A stretch of DNA of 33,114 nucleotides from the NCBI GenBank assembly GCA_900320225.1, contig ONRL01000013.1:1-33114 (forward strand), read 5' to 3'. This stretch comes from an uncultured Lentisphaerota bacterium. GTDB taxonomy: Bacteria; Verrucomicrobiota; Kiritimatiellia; RFP12; UBA1067. The position numbers and the translations under genes are program-made. This document shows positions 15,128-23,097 of the stretch, in pieces (position 1 is the first letter of the stretch; every line of letters begins with the position of its first letter). Below the pieces are notes generated by a model, which saw only the letters and a list, made by a program, of their open reading frames with translations, ran no database searches and was not told where the DNA came from.

Positions 15128-16624
15128 ATGGCAAAAGAAGTGACAGTGCTCGGCATCGAGGGCGCGTTTCTGCGAGGCGTCCGGCTCGAGGAACGGAACG
15201 GCGCGTTCACGTGCGCCGACGTCGCGTCGTGGCCGCTCGCGGAGGAGGCGCCGGACGGGGATGCGGGCGAGACGCCCGCCGCACCGCCCGACCTTCTGGA
15301 AGAGGCGCCCGTGGAGACGGTGGCGGAGGAGGACAAACCGCTCGCTCGCGCGCTCCGCGAGGCGGTGAAGCATTTCGGGCAGACGGAGTTCACGTTGGCC
15401 ATTCCGCTGTCGAAGCTGCTCGTGAAGGGCATGCGCCTGCCCGTGGAGGCGCGCGACGACCTGCTTGGCGCCGCGAAGCTGGAGCTGGACGGCATCTCGC
15501 CCTTCCCGGACGAGGAACTGTCGCCCGCCGCGGAGGTCGTGGCCGAGACGGATTCCGAAATCCAGGTGATCGCGTCGGCCCTGCCGGCCGCCGCCGCCGC
15601 CGAAATCGGCGCGGCGCTCGCCGCGGCGCACGTGCACGTCACGCGTACGGACGCGACGGCGCTGGGCTGGCTGCGCAGCCTCTGGCCGCGCCTGTGCGAG
15701 GTCGAGGCGCGCCGCCGCGTGGTGCTGCTGGACCTCGGCGACGGATGGGACCTCGCGGTGCTCGACGACGGCGCGCCCGTGCAGCTGCGCGGCATCGGTT
15801 CCGTCGGCTCCGCGGCCGAGCTCGGCCGCGAGGTGACGTTGAGCCTGCTCGCCTGCGAGGCGGGCGGCGTGGACGTGGGCGACGTGGTGGTGTGCAGTCT
15901 CGCGCAGCCGGCGGAGGACGTGCTGACGCGCCTCGCCGCGTTCGGGCCCGTGCGCACCGTGCTCGTGGAGGATCCGTCGGCGGGCGTGGAGGGCTGCGCG
16001 CGCCGCGAGGCCGAGGGCGGCACGTTCGACGTGACGCCGGCCGACTGGGCGGAGTCGCGCACGGAGTCGCGCTTCCGCCGCAAGCTCAAGGCGTTCCTCG
16101 CCGCCGCCATCGGGCTGTGGGCGCTCGTGATGGGCGTGCTTTTCGGCTATGAGATCGTCTTCAACATGATGCGGGACCATCAGAAGGACCTCCGCAAGGG
16201 CGCGCACGCGCGCGCCTACAAGGAGGTGCTGGACATGACGAACCGCGTGGCGCTCATCGACCGCTACGAGGACCGTTCCACGTGCGCGCTCGAAATGCTC
16301 AAGCTCGTGTCGGACAGCCTGCCGGACGACGACGGCATGACGTTCGAATTCTTCCGCTTCCGCCGCGGCGACAGCGTGTTCGTGCGCGGCAAGGCGTCGC
16401 AGCGCGAGAGCTGGCGCCAGCTGGAGCAGGCGCTCCGCGCCGCGCAAGTTCCCCGGTCCGGCGCCGACGGGGACGAGGAATCGGAAGACGACGCGCCGCC
16501 GCTCTTCGCGGAGGTGAAGCCGTCGGACAGCAGCCAGAACCGCGACGGGATGTTCCCGTTCACCATTGAGGCGAAGTTCCCGGTCGCGGAGGAGCCCGGT
16601 TCGAACGGAGGGAAATCGAAATGA
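15128..16624 (+). CDS. GspL/PilM-PilN-like assembly platform protein
   Basis: This 498-residue protein probably links the cytoplasmic and periplasmic parts of a type II secretion or type IV pilus-like machine. Residues 1-315 look like the actin-like cytoplasmic domain of PilM/GspL (VLGIEGAFLRGVRL at the start; VVLLDLGDGWDLAVLDDG at about 200-217). One membrane helix follows (about 320-342, FLAAAIGLWALVMGVLFGYEIVF). A periplasmic coiled region and a PilN/GspL-like domain end the protein. Sequence similarity is weak; the call rests on topology and on the following GspM-like and secretin genes. Residues about 45-52 (DAGETPAAP) are encoded by a palindromic repeat. The ribosome site is weak. Confidence 0.7.
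   Translation: MAKEVTVLGIEGAFLRGVRLEERNGAFTCADVASWPLAEEAPDGDAGETPAAPPDLLEEAPVETVAEEDKPLARALREAVKHFGQTEFTLAIPLSKLLVKGMRLPVEARDDLLGAAKLELDGISPFPDEELSPAAEVVAETDSEIQVIASALPAAAAAEIGAALAAAHVHVTRTDATALGWLRSLWPRLCEVEARRRVVLLDLGDGWDLAVLDDGAPVQLRGIGSVGSAAELGREVTLSLLACEAGGVDVGDVVVCSLAQPAEDVLTRLAAFGPVRTVLVEDPSAGVEGCARREAEGGTFDVTPADWAESRTESRFRRKLKAFLAAAIGLWALVMGVLFGYEIVFNMMRDHQKDLRKGAHARAYKEVLDMTNRVALIDRYEDRSTCALEMLKLVSDSLPDDDGMTFEFFRFRRGDSVFVRGKASQRESWRQLEQALRAAQVPRSGADGDEESEDDAPPLFAEVKPSDSSQNRDGMFPFTIEAKFPVAEEPGSNGGKSK
15263..15279. repeat. Palindromic repeat core inside the GspL-like gene
   Basis: GCGGGCG-AGA-CGCCCGC is a 7-bp perfect hairpin. Its centre is the reverse complement of the palindromes at 27571-27591 and 27604-27624 (CGGGCG-TCT-CGCCCG). 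It is read in frame as AGETPAAP in a low-complexity, acidic, proline-containing linker near the N terminus. Confidence 0.65.
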
Positions 16625-17196
16625 CGACGTCTGGTGCCAAGTCGCGCCGGGACCGCATGATCGTCGCGGCGGCGGTGGTGGTGGCGCTCTACGCGCTGGC
16701 GGCGCTCCTGTGGTTCACGGGACGCGGGGCCGCCTGGACGCGCGCGCGCAAGGCCTACGAGAAGGAACTCAAGACGGTCCAGCGCGAGAAGGCCCTCATC
16801 CGCGACCGCGGCCTCTGGGAGGAACGTGCCGAGACCAAGCGCCTGCGCATGCCCCTGGTGGGGGAGGACGAGATGCCCGCCACGCGGTGGGAGCGCATCG
16901 TCGAACGCCTGGCCGAGCAGTACCACGTGAGCGTGGGGAAGGGCCTGAAGGCCCAGCAGGTCGAGGAGGACCACGGCGGCGTGTGGGAAATGCCCGTGGA
17001 GGTGAAGTACGACAACACCTCCCTCCAGCGGCTCGTGGAGTTTCTGTATGCCGTCAACAAGGCGGAGGACGCCATGATGGACGTGCGGGAGATGGAGATA
17101 TCCGTACGCGGGAAGAACGTGGGCGCGCTCAACGGCAAGCTCGTGTTGACCTGCGCCTACCTGAAGGGCGAGGAGCCCGAGGAAGAGACGAAGTGA
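16621..17196 (+). CDS. GspM/PilO-like inner-membrane protein
   Basis: This 191-residue protein has a short basic N terminus, one membrane helix (about 13-34, MIVAAAVVVALYALAALLWF), a coiled-coil stretch (about 40-75) and a C-terminal alpha/beta domain (about 85-180) of the size seen in GspM or PilO. Its start overlaps the upstream stop by 4 nt and the secretin gene follows after 13 nt. The order GspL-like, GspM-like, secretin is the main evidence; sequence identity to known families is not obvious. Confidence 0.6.
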   Translation: MTTSGAKSRRDRMIVAAAVVVALYALAALLWFTGRGAAWTRARKAYEKELKTVQREKALIRDRGLWEERAETKRLRMPLVGEDEMPATRWERIVERLAEQYHVSVGKGLKAQQVEEDHGGVWEMPVEVKYDNTSLQRLVEFLYAVNKAEDAMMDVREMEISVRGKNVGALNGKLVLTCAYLKGEEPEEETK

Positions 17197-17209
17197 AGGG
17201 AACGTGAAT

Positions 17210-20200
17210 ATGGCGAAGACGAACATGAAGAAGGTTCTGGTTCTGGCTCTGCTGGCCGCGGCGGCGTCCGCGGTGCTCGCCCAGATGCAGGGCGTGCGGC
17301 GGCCCTTGGGCCCGTCGCGCCGGTTGGCCGGCGCGCAGCAGCAGCAGCCTGCGGCGGAGGCGAAGCCGCTCGCCGAGCAGCTCAAGGACATCCCGAAGGG
17401 GACGAACGGCGTGCCCGTGCTCAACTTCGAGAACGCGCCCCTTGAGCTCGTGCTCATGCAGTACGCCATGCTGTCGGAGAAGGTGCTCCTCCCCGCGCCC
17501 AACCTCCCCAAGGCGCAGATCACGCTCACGTCCAACGGGCGCGAGCTCGACAAGGAATCCTACCTTGAGGCCATCGAGGTGGCGCTTACGATGAACGGCG
17601 TGGTGATCGAGCCGTTCGACAAGCACTTCCTCCGCGCCTTCGAGCGCAAGAGCGTGCGCACCCAGGGCATCCGCACGCTGATGAACGTCTCGACGAACGG
17701 GATCCCCGAGAAGGGCCGCGTGATCAGCCAGCTCATCCGCCTCAACCACATCACGGCCGAAGAGGCGCAGAAGGCCGCGGAGGGATTCAAAGACCCGAAC
17801 GGCCTCTTCCAGGTGTTCGAGCGCAACAACGCGATCCTCGTCACCGACACGCAGGAGAACGTCAACCGCATCCTCGAGATCATCAAGGAACTCGACGTGC
17901 CGAACCCCGTCCTCGAGGAAGTGTTCGTGCGCGAGATCAAGTACGCCCTCGCGACGGACATCAAGACCTACCTCGAGACGATTGTCACCGAGTCGCAGAA
18001 GGACGACCAGAAGAGTGCCGCCACCGTCAAGTCAAGTGGCGGTCCTGGCTTCTCCCGCCCCACCGCGGCCCCGCAGCCGAACCGGCTCCTCAACCTCAAC
18101 AACCGCCCCGGCCTCAACAAGCCCGAGCCTGCGGCACCCACGCCGAACGCCGTCCTCACGGCCGCCGTCTCGGACGCCGACCGCGGCATGATCCGCGGCA
18201 AGGTGCTGATCGTGGCCGACGAGCGCTCGAACAAGCTCATCATCATCACGGCCAAGGCGAACATGGACTTCTTCGACAAGGTGATCGAGACGCTCGACGT
18301 GGAGACGACGCCGGAGGTGCAGATCGAGGTCATCCGCCTCAAGTACGCCGAGGCCGAGGACGTGGAGTCGATGCTCAACGACCTCATCGGCGCGAGCTCG
18401 TCCTCCTCGCAGTCGAAGAACAACACGAACGCCAACGCGCAGAAGGGGGCCTCCGGAGGCAGCAATCTTACGCGCGGCACGGCGCAGACGCCGGCCCGCC
18501 GCCCCGGCGCCGCCAACAGCCCCACGTTCCAGAACACCAACGCCTCGCGCCTCGGCGAGCTCAACAAGGACAACGTGAAGGTGCTCGCCGACAAGCGCAT
18601 CAACGGCATCGTCGTGATGGCCCGCAAGGCCGACATGCGCGCCATCAAGGACGTGATCGAGAACATGGACGTGAAGCTGTCCCAGGTCCTCATCGAGACG
18701 GTGATCATCGAAGTCACGCTTGGCGACGAACTTAAGACAGGTCTTGATTGGGTGCAGAGAGGACGCGAGCGGACGGTCGTACAAGACATCGATCCTCTTG
18801 GCAAAGGGCGTTACTACCTTAACAAAACGGAAGATGGCAAGACGACGCTTACGGGCTTGTCTGCGTCTGAAAACGAAATAGGCTATTATGACACTAGCAT
18901 TTATTCGCTTAGTTCGGTCCCTGCCTTGGTGCGTAAGGTCACGCGCGGCGATCTCGTAAACAATGGCAATTACGCTCTTGGCGGCGGCGGCAACGGTCTT
19001 GCCGCTGCCGGTTCGGCAATCGGACAGTTGTTCACAAATGGAACAGAGGTGGCGGCTTTCGGCGAAATGACGCCAATAGGCGCTGGAGTCAACTACTTTC
19101 TCAAATCAGACAAGTTGAATCTCTCTGCAATTATTCAAGCGTCGAAGAAGGATAACCGTACAAAGTACATCGCGTCCCCCGTAGTGATGACAGTGGACAA
19201 CAAAGAGGCGACGATCGACGCTACGGAAAACAGGCAGTTCCTGACGGGGTGGACTTCCGTTTCCGGAAGCTACGCCGGGAGTTCTATGCCGTCCCCGAAC
19301 TACAGCGCGAAGGATATCGGAATCAAAATCAAGGTGACACCGAAAATCAATCCGAACGGGACTGTCATGTTGACGGTAGAGGAGGAATATTCCAGATTTG
19401 TGGAGGGTGGGCAATCCATGTTGCAACCTTCGGGCGCAACCTATACGCCTGTTGCTGTAGACTTGGCTGTGGAGCGTAAAATGTCGGCGGATGTCCGCCT
19501 TGAGAACATGCAGACGGTGGTATTTGGCGGACTGATTGAAACTTCCACGTCGGACAGCGAGACGGGTATTCCTATTCTGAAGGACATTCCGTGGATCGGC
19601 AAGTGGCTGTTCGGGTCGGTCAGTCAGTCCGAGGCCCGCAAGGAACTTCTGGTGTTCATGACGCCGTATGTTCTTGACGATGAGGAGGCTGCGCAGTTGG
19701 AGGCGCTCCGCCGCAAGAAGTCGCTCAGCGATCCGCGTCCGTGGGAAGATCATGGTTGGAGCGCGTCGCCGCTTGCGGATCCCGTCTCGCGCAAGGAACA
19801 GTTGCGTCGGTTCCAGGACGAGTGGGCGAAGCAGGACGAGGAGCGCAAGACGAAGCTCGCCATCGAGAAAGCGAAGATGGAGCGCGCCCGCAAGCTTGAG
19901 AAGATGAGCGAGGAGGAGCGCAAGGCGTGGCTTGACGTTCACAAGGAGGAGATGGAGAAAGAGGAGAAAGAGGCGTTCGACAAGAAGGTCGAAGAGCAGA
20001 AGGACCTGAAGGAATTCGTGGACGAGCTGAAGAAGAAGGACATGGAGAAGGCCGAGAAGGCGGTCAAGGAGGCGGACGCCGCCGCCGTGCGCGACAACGA
20101 GTACAATAAGTTCATCAGGGACCGCCAGAAGGAGGGCAAGCCCCTGCCTCCTGGCGAGACCCTGAAGAAGGACGCCGAGGCGCTGAAGAAGGAAGAAGAG

Positions 20201-20248
20201 AAGAAGCCCGAGGCAGGCGCCGAGGGTGCCGCGCCCTTGAAAAAGTAG
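17210..20248 (+). CDS. gspD: Outer-membrane secretin (GspD/PilQ family) with charged C-terminal tail
   Basis: This 1012-residue protein should form the outer-membrane pore of a type II secretion or type IV pilus-like system. It has a signal peptide (MAKTNMKKVLVLALLAAAASAVLA), N-domains at about 55-495 with disordered Asn/Ser/Pro-rich inserts (about 275-320 and 395-450), and the secretin core at about 495-830 with VIIEV, SPVVMTVDNKEATI, VEEEYSRF and FGGLIETSTSDSETGIPILKDIPWIGKWLF. The last 180 or so residues are a Lys/Glu-rich helical tail unusual for the family. DNA for residues about 503-815 is clearly less GC-rich and uses different codons. ATG 17210 is preferred over GTG 17204 because GAAGGG lies 9 nt upstream. 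Confidence 0.93.
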   Translation: MAKTNMKKVLVLALLAAAASAVLAQMQGVRRPLGPSRRLAGAQQQQPAAEAKPLAEQLKDIPKGTNGVPVLNFENAPLELVLMQYAMLSEKVLLPAPNLPKAQITLTSNGRELDKESYLEAIEVALTMNGVVIEPFDKHFLRAFERKSVRTQGIRTLMNVSTNGIPEKGRVISQLIRLNHITAEEAQKAAEGFKDPNGLFQVFERNNAILVTDTQENVNRILEIIKELDVPNPVLEEVFVREIKYALATDIKTYLETIVTESQKDDQKSAATVKSSGGPGFSRPTAAPQPNRLLNLNNRPGLNKPEPAAPTPNAVLTAAVSDADRGMIRGKVLIVADERSNKLIIITAKANMDFFDKVIETLDVETTPEVQIEVIRLKYAEAEDVESMLNDLIGASSSSSQSKNNTNANAQKGASGGSNLTRGTAQTPARRPGAANSPTFQNTNASRLGELNKDNVKVLADKRINGIVVMARKADMRAIKDVIENMDVKLSQVLIETVIIEVTLGDELKTGLDWVQRGRERTVVQDIDPLGKGRYYLNKTEDGKTTLTGLSASENEIGYYDTSIYSLSSVPALVRKVTRGDLVNNGNYALGGGGNGLAAAGSAIGQLFTNGTEVAAFGEMTPIGAGVNYFLKSDKLNLSAIIQASKKDNRTKYIASPVVMTVDNKEATIDATENRQFLTGWTSVSGSYAGSSMPSPNYSAKDIGIKIKVTPKINPNGTVMLTVEEEYSRFVEGGQSMLQPSGATYTPVAVDLAVERKMSADVRLENMQTVVFGGLIETSTSDSETGIPILKDIPWIGKWLFGSVSQSEARKELLVFMTPYVLDDEEAAQLEALRRKKSLSDPRPWEDHGWSASPLADPVSRKEQLRRFQDEWAKQDEERKTKLAIEKAKMERARKLEKMSEEERKAWLDVHKEEMEKEEKEAFDKKVEEQKDLKEFVDELKKKDMEKAEKAVKEADAAAVRDNEYNKFIRDRQKEGKPLPPGETLKKDAEALKKEEEKKPEAGAEGAAPLKK
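18715..19660 (+). other. Compositionally distinct segment covering the secretin core
   Basis: Hand counts of single 60-base lines give 27 and 28 G+C at 18781 and 18841 and 33 at 18901, against 38 at 18601 and 36 at 19861. Codon choice also changes: CTT, TTG, GGT, AAA, ACA and ATT become common, while the flanks favour CTC, AAG, ACG and ATC. The reading frame is unbroken. The segment matches the membrane-inserted secretin domain, so the likely explanation is recombination with a divergent allele. Confidence 0.75.
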
Positions 20249-20281
20249 GGGGCTTGTTTCCGGAGCCAGCGAGGGATCGCC

Positions 20282-21268
20282 ATGAAATACGCACTTGTCA
20301 TCATCATCGTCGCAATCCTGGTGGGCGGCGCGTCCTATACTTACGTGAAGATCGGCGAGCAGAAGACCCGTGAACAGGAGCTCGCGGCGCGCAAGGCGGA
20401 ATCCGCCCAGAAGAAGGCCGAAGCGGAGAAGAAGAAGGCCGAGGCCGAGCAGCGGAAGGCCGAGGCCGAGAAGAAGAGGGCGGCGTCCGAGGCGGAGGCT
20501 GCCAAGGCCAAGGAGTCGGCGGCGATGAACGCGCGCAAGGAGCGCGTGGCGGCCGAGGAGGAGGCGAAGTCGGCGGCGGCGGCGAAGGCCGCCGAGGCGA
20601 AGAAGGCGGAGGCCGAGCGTGAAACCGCGCAGGCGGCCGCCCGCAAGGCGGAGGACGAGCGCAAGGCGGCGGAGGCGCGTGCGGCGGAGGCCGCGGCGCT
20701 GGCCGCGCATGCGGCGGCCACGAACGCCGCGAAGCAGGCGGAGCTCGAGAAGGTGCAGCTCGCCGCGCACATGATCGAGCTGGACCTGCAGAAGACGCTG
20801 GCGGCGAGCAACGTGCTGGCGCTCCAGAAGGCCGACTACGCCGCGAAGCTTGAGGAAGTCAGGCAACTTCAGGAGATTCTGCGCCAACGCGAGGAGGAGA
20901 CGCGGCCGAACAAGACGCTCCTCCAGCTGATGGAGCAGAACGAGGCCGCGCGCGAGGCGGAACTCGCCGAGATGGCGAAGATGGACGCGCAGTACGCCGA
21001 GGAGGAGGCCGCGCGCCGGAAGATTCTGCGCGAGGGCGTGCCGGCCGCGCCCAAGAAACCGCCGACGCGCGCGGAGAAGCGTCTGGCCGCGGCCGACGAG
21101 TCGGCGCAGCGCGCGGCCGACGAGCGTCGGGCCGCAGAGGAAAAGTTCATCGTGTCGCGCCTCGAGGGCCTCATCCGCCAGGCGTTGAAGGACGGTCGCG
21201 CCGAAGACGCCGAGTCGTATCTCGAGGCGCTGAAGTCCCTCGTGCCGGACTACACGGGAAAGAAGTGA
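20282..21268 (+). CDS. Membrane-anchored coiled-coil protein, function unknown
   Basis: I do not recognise this 328-residue protein as a named family. It has one N-terminal membrane helix (about 3-23, YALVIIIVAILVGGASYTYV) and then a very long Ala/Lys/Glu-rich coiled coil (about 28-235) with heptad-like KAEAEKK units early on. A second coiled region and a short helical C-terminal part (FIVSRLEGLIRQALKDGRAEDAESYLEALKSLVPDY) that could be a single TPR-like hairpin follow. It would extend from the inner membrane into the periplasm, or lie in the cytoplasm. Its position between the secretin and mlaE, and the similar Lys/Glu-rich tail of the secretin, suggest a bridging role; this is inference. 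Its stop overlaps the mlaE start. Confidence 0.8.
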   Translation: MKYALVIIIVAILVGGASYTYVKIGEQKTREQELAARKAESAQKKAEAEKKKAEAEQRKAEAEKKRAASEAEAAKAKESAAMNARKERVAAEEEAKSAAAAKAAEAKKAEAERETAQAAARKAEDERKAAEARAAEAAALAAHAAATNAAKQAELEKVQLAAHMIELDLQKTLAASNVLALQKADYAAKLEEVRQLQEILRQREEETRPNKTLLQLMEQNEAAREAELAEMAKMDAQYAEEEAARRKILREGVPAAPKKPPTRAEKRLAAADESAQRAADERRAAEEKFIVSRLEGLIRQALKDGRAEDAESYLEALKSLVPDYTGKK

Positions 21269-22344
21269 AGCCGATCGTCATCAAAAGCGCCGACGCGGAG
21301 TCGATCGCCCGCCGCTGGGGCGAGCTACGCCGCGTGGACCGCCTGAAGGGCGGCGAGACGGTGACGCTTGACGTGTCGGGGCTGTCCGCCCCCACGGCGG
21401 CGTTCGAGGCGTTCTTCCTCGCGCTCGACCGCCACGCCGCCGCGCGCGCCGTGCGCGTGGAGGCGGTGGACCCGAACGGCCTGCTCGCGCCCATCCGCGC
21501 GCGCTACGACTTCACGGCGTATGACGGCAAGGCGCCCGCCCGCCACCGTCACCGCCCGTTTTTCGTGGCCGTGGGCCAGGGCGTGTGCGCCTGGTGCGCG
21601 GCCGCGCGCGCCAACTGCGCGTTCCTCGGCGAGACCTTCGCCAACGCCCTCTCCCTGCTCGTCCACCCGCGCCGCTTCCGTTTCCGCGACGCGGCACTCG
21701 CGTTCGAGCGCGCCGGGTTCGACGGCCTGCCCATCACCACGGCGATCGGATTCCTCCTCGGCCTCATCCTCGCCTTCGAGAGCGCGGCGTCGCTGAGGAT
21801 GTTCGGCGTGGAGGTGTACGTGGCGGACCTCATCGCGATCGGGCTCTTCCGCGAGCTTGGCCCGCTCGTGACGGCCATCATCCTCGCGGGGCGGAGCGGC
21901 AGCGCGTTCGCCGCCGAGATCGGCACGATGAAGGTGGACGAGGAGCTTGACGCGCTCACCACCTTCGGCCTGCCGCCCGTCCGCTTCCTCGTGATGCCGC
22001 GCGTGGTGGCCGCGACGCTCGCGATGCCGGTGCTCACGATCTTCGCCGAGCTCGCGGGACTCGTGGGCGGTTCGATCGTGCTGCAGCTGATGCGCGTGCC
22101 GCCGGTCGTCTACTGGAGCCATGTGGCGTCATCCTCTTCTCTGTTCATCATCCTGCTCGGACTCGGGAAGTCCGCGCTGTTCGGCCTGCTCGTGGGCCTC
22201 ATCGGCTGTTCGGCGGGGATGCGCACGCGCAACACGGCGGACGGCGTGGGCGTGGCCGCCACGACCGCCGTCGTGGGCGGGATCGTGGCGATCGCCGTCA
22301 CGGACGGCCTCGTCGCCGTCGTCTGCTATTTCCTGGGGGTGTGA
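21265..22344 (+). CDS. mlaE: MlaE-type ABC transporter permease with N-terminal STAS-like domain
   Basis: This 359-residue protein is a permease of the MCE-linked lipid transport family. Residues 1-95 resemble a STAS domain (TVTLDVSGLSAPTAAFEAFFLALDRH), as in fused MlaB-MlaE proteins. The rest has the MlaE core: DGLPITTAIGFLLGLILAFESA, IGLFRELGPLVTAIILAGRSGSAFAAEIGTMKVDEELDAL and a multi-helix C terminus. GTG 21265 overlaps the upstream stop (GTGA), suggesting translational coupling. It works with MlaF and MlaD encoded next. Confidence 0.93.
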   Translation: MKPIVIKSADAESIARRWGELRRVDRLKGGETVTLDVSGLSAPTAAFEAFFLALDRHAAARAVRVEAVDPNGLLAPIRARYDFTAYDGKAPARHRHRPFFVAVGQGVCAWCAAARANCAFLGETFANALSLLVHPRRFRFRDAALAFERAGFDGLPITTAIGFLLGLILAFESAASLRMFGVEVYVADLIAIGLFRELGPLVTAIILAGRSGSAFAAEIGTMKVDEELDALTTFGLPPVRFLVMPRVVAATLAMPVLTIFAELAGLVGGSIVLQLMRVPPVVYWSHVASSSSLFIILLGLGKSALFGLLVGLIGCSAGMRTRNTADGVGVAATTAVVGGIVAIAVTDGLVAVVCYFLGV

Positions 22345-22347
22345 CGC

Positions 22348-23097
22348 ATGGCCGATACCGTCATCGAGGTCGAGCATCTGGACGCGGGCTATCCCGGCGT
22401 CGCGGTGTTGCGCGACGTGAACTTCACGGTGGGCCGCGGCGAGGTGTTCGCGCTGCTCGGCGGCAGCGGCTGCGGGAAGTCCACGATCATGAAGCACCTG
22501 ATCGGGCTCAATCCGGCGCTCCGCGGGAAGATCACCGTCGCGGGGCTCGAGATGAACGGCGCGAACCGCGCGCGCATCCTGCGGAAAATCGGCGTGATGT
22601 ACCAGTCGGGCGCGCTCTTCGGGTCGATGAGCGTGCTCGAGAACGTCATGCTGCCGCTCGAGGAGTTCACGCGCCTGCCCGCCGACGCGCGCCGCACGCT
22701 CGCGCTCATGCAGCTCGACCTCGTGGGGCTCAGGGAGGCGGCGGAGAAGATGCCGAACGACCTCTCCGGCGGCATGAAGAAGCGCGCGGCGATCGCGCGC
22801 GCCCTCGTGCTCGAGCCGGACATCCTCTTCCTCGACGAGCCGAGCGCGGGGCTCGACCCCCTCACCTCGAACGCGCTCGACGACCTGATCCTGCGCCTGC
22901 GCGACGCGCGCGGCGTCACGTTCGTGGTCGTCACGCACGAGCTCCCGAGCATCTTCAAGATCGCGGACCGCTGCGCGATGTTCGACCGCGCCCGGCAGGC
23001 GATGGTGGCGCTCGGCCGCCCCGCCGACCTGCGCGACGGCTCGTCCGACCCGTTTGTCCGACAGTTCTTCAACCGTGGAGGCACACATGGCAGCTGA
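22348..23097 (+). CDS. mlaF: MlaF-type ABC transporter ATPase
   Basis: This 249-residue ATPase has Walker A GGSGCGKST (residues 38-46), a Q-loop in VMYQSGALFGSMSV, the signature LSGGMKKRAAIARAL (about 138-152), Walker B DILFLDEPSAGLDP (about 159-172) and the H-loop VVTHE. The SGALF/SMSV and GGMKKR wording matches MlaF rather than other ABC families. It powers phospholipid movement between inner and outer membranes. It begins 3 nt after mlaE and overlaps mlaD by 11 nt. Confidence 0.95.
   Translation: MADTVIEVEHLDAGYPGVAVLRDVNFTVGRGEVFALLGGSGCGKSTIMKHLIGLNPALRGKITVAGLEMNGANRARILRKIGVMYQSGALFGSMSVLENVMLPLEEFTRLPADARRTLALMQLDLVGLREAAEKMPNDLSGGMKKRAAIARALVLEPDILFLDEPSAGLDPLTSNALDDLILRLRDARGVTFVVVTHELPSIFKIADRCAMFDRARQAMVALGRPADLRDGSSDPFVRQFFNRGGTHGS

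Noticed and set aside
18715-19660. AT-richer block as an insertion sequence or foreign gene
   Set aside because: The reading frame continues through it, it encodes canonical secretin core sequence, and there are no terminal repeats.
20340-20480. Repeats in the coiled-coil gene as a DNA repeat element
   Set aside because: The similarity reflects KAEAEKK heptads in the protein. The period follows codons and no palindrome is present.
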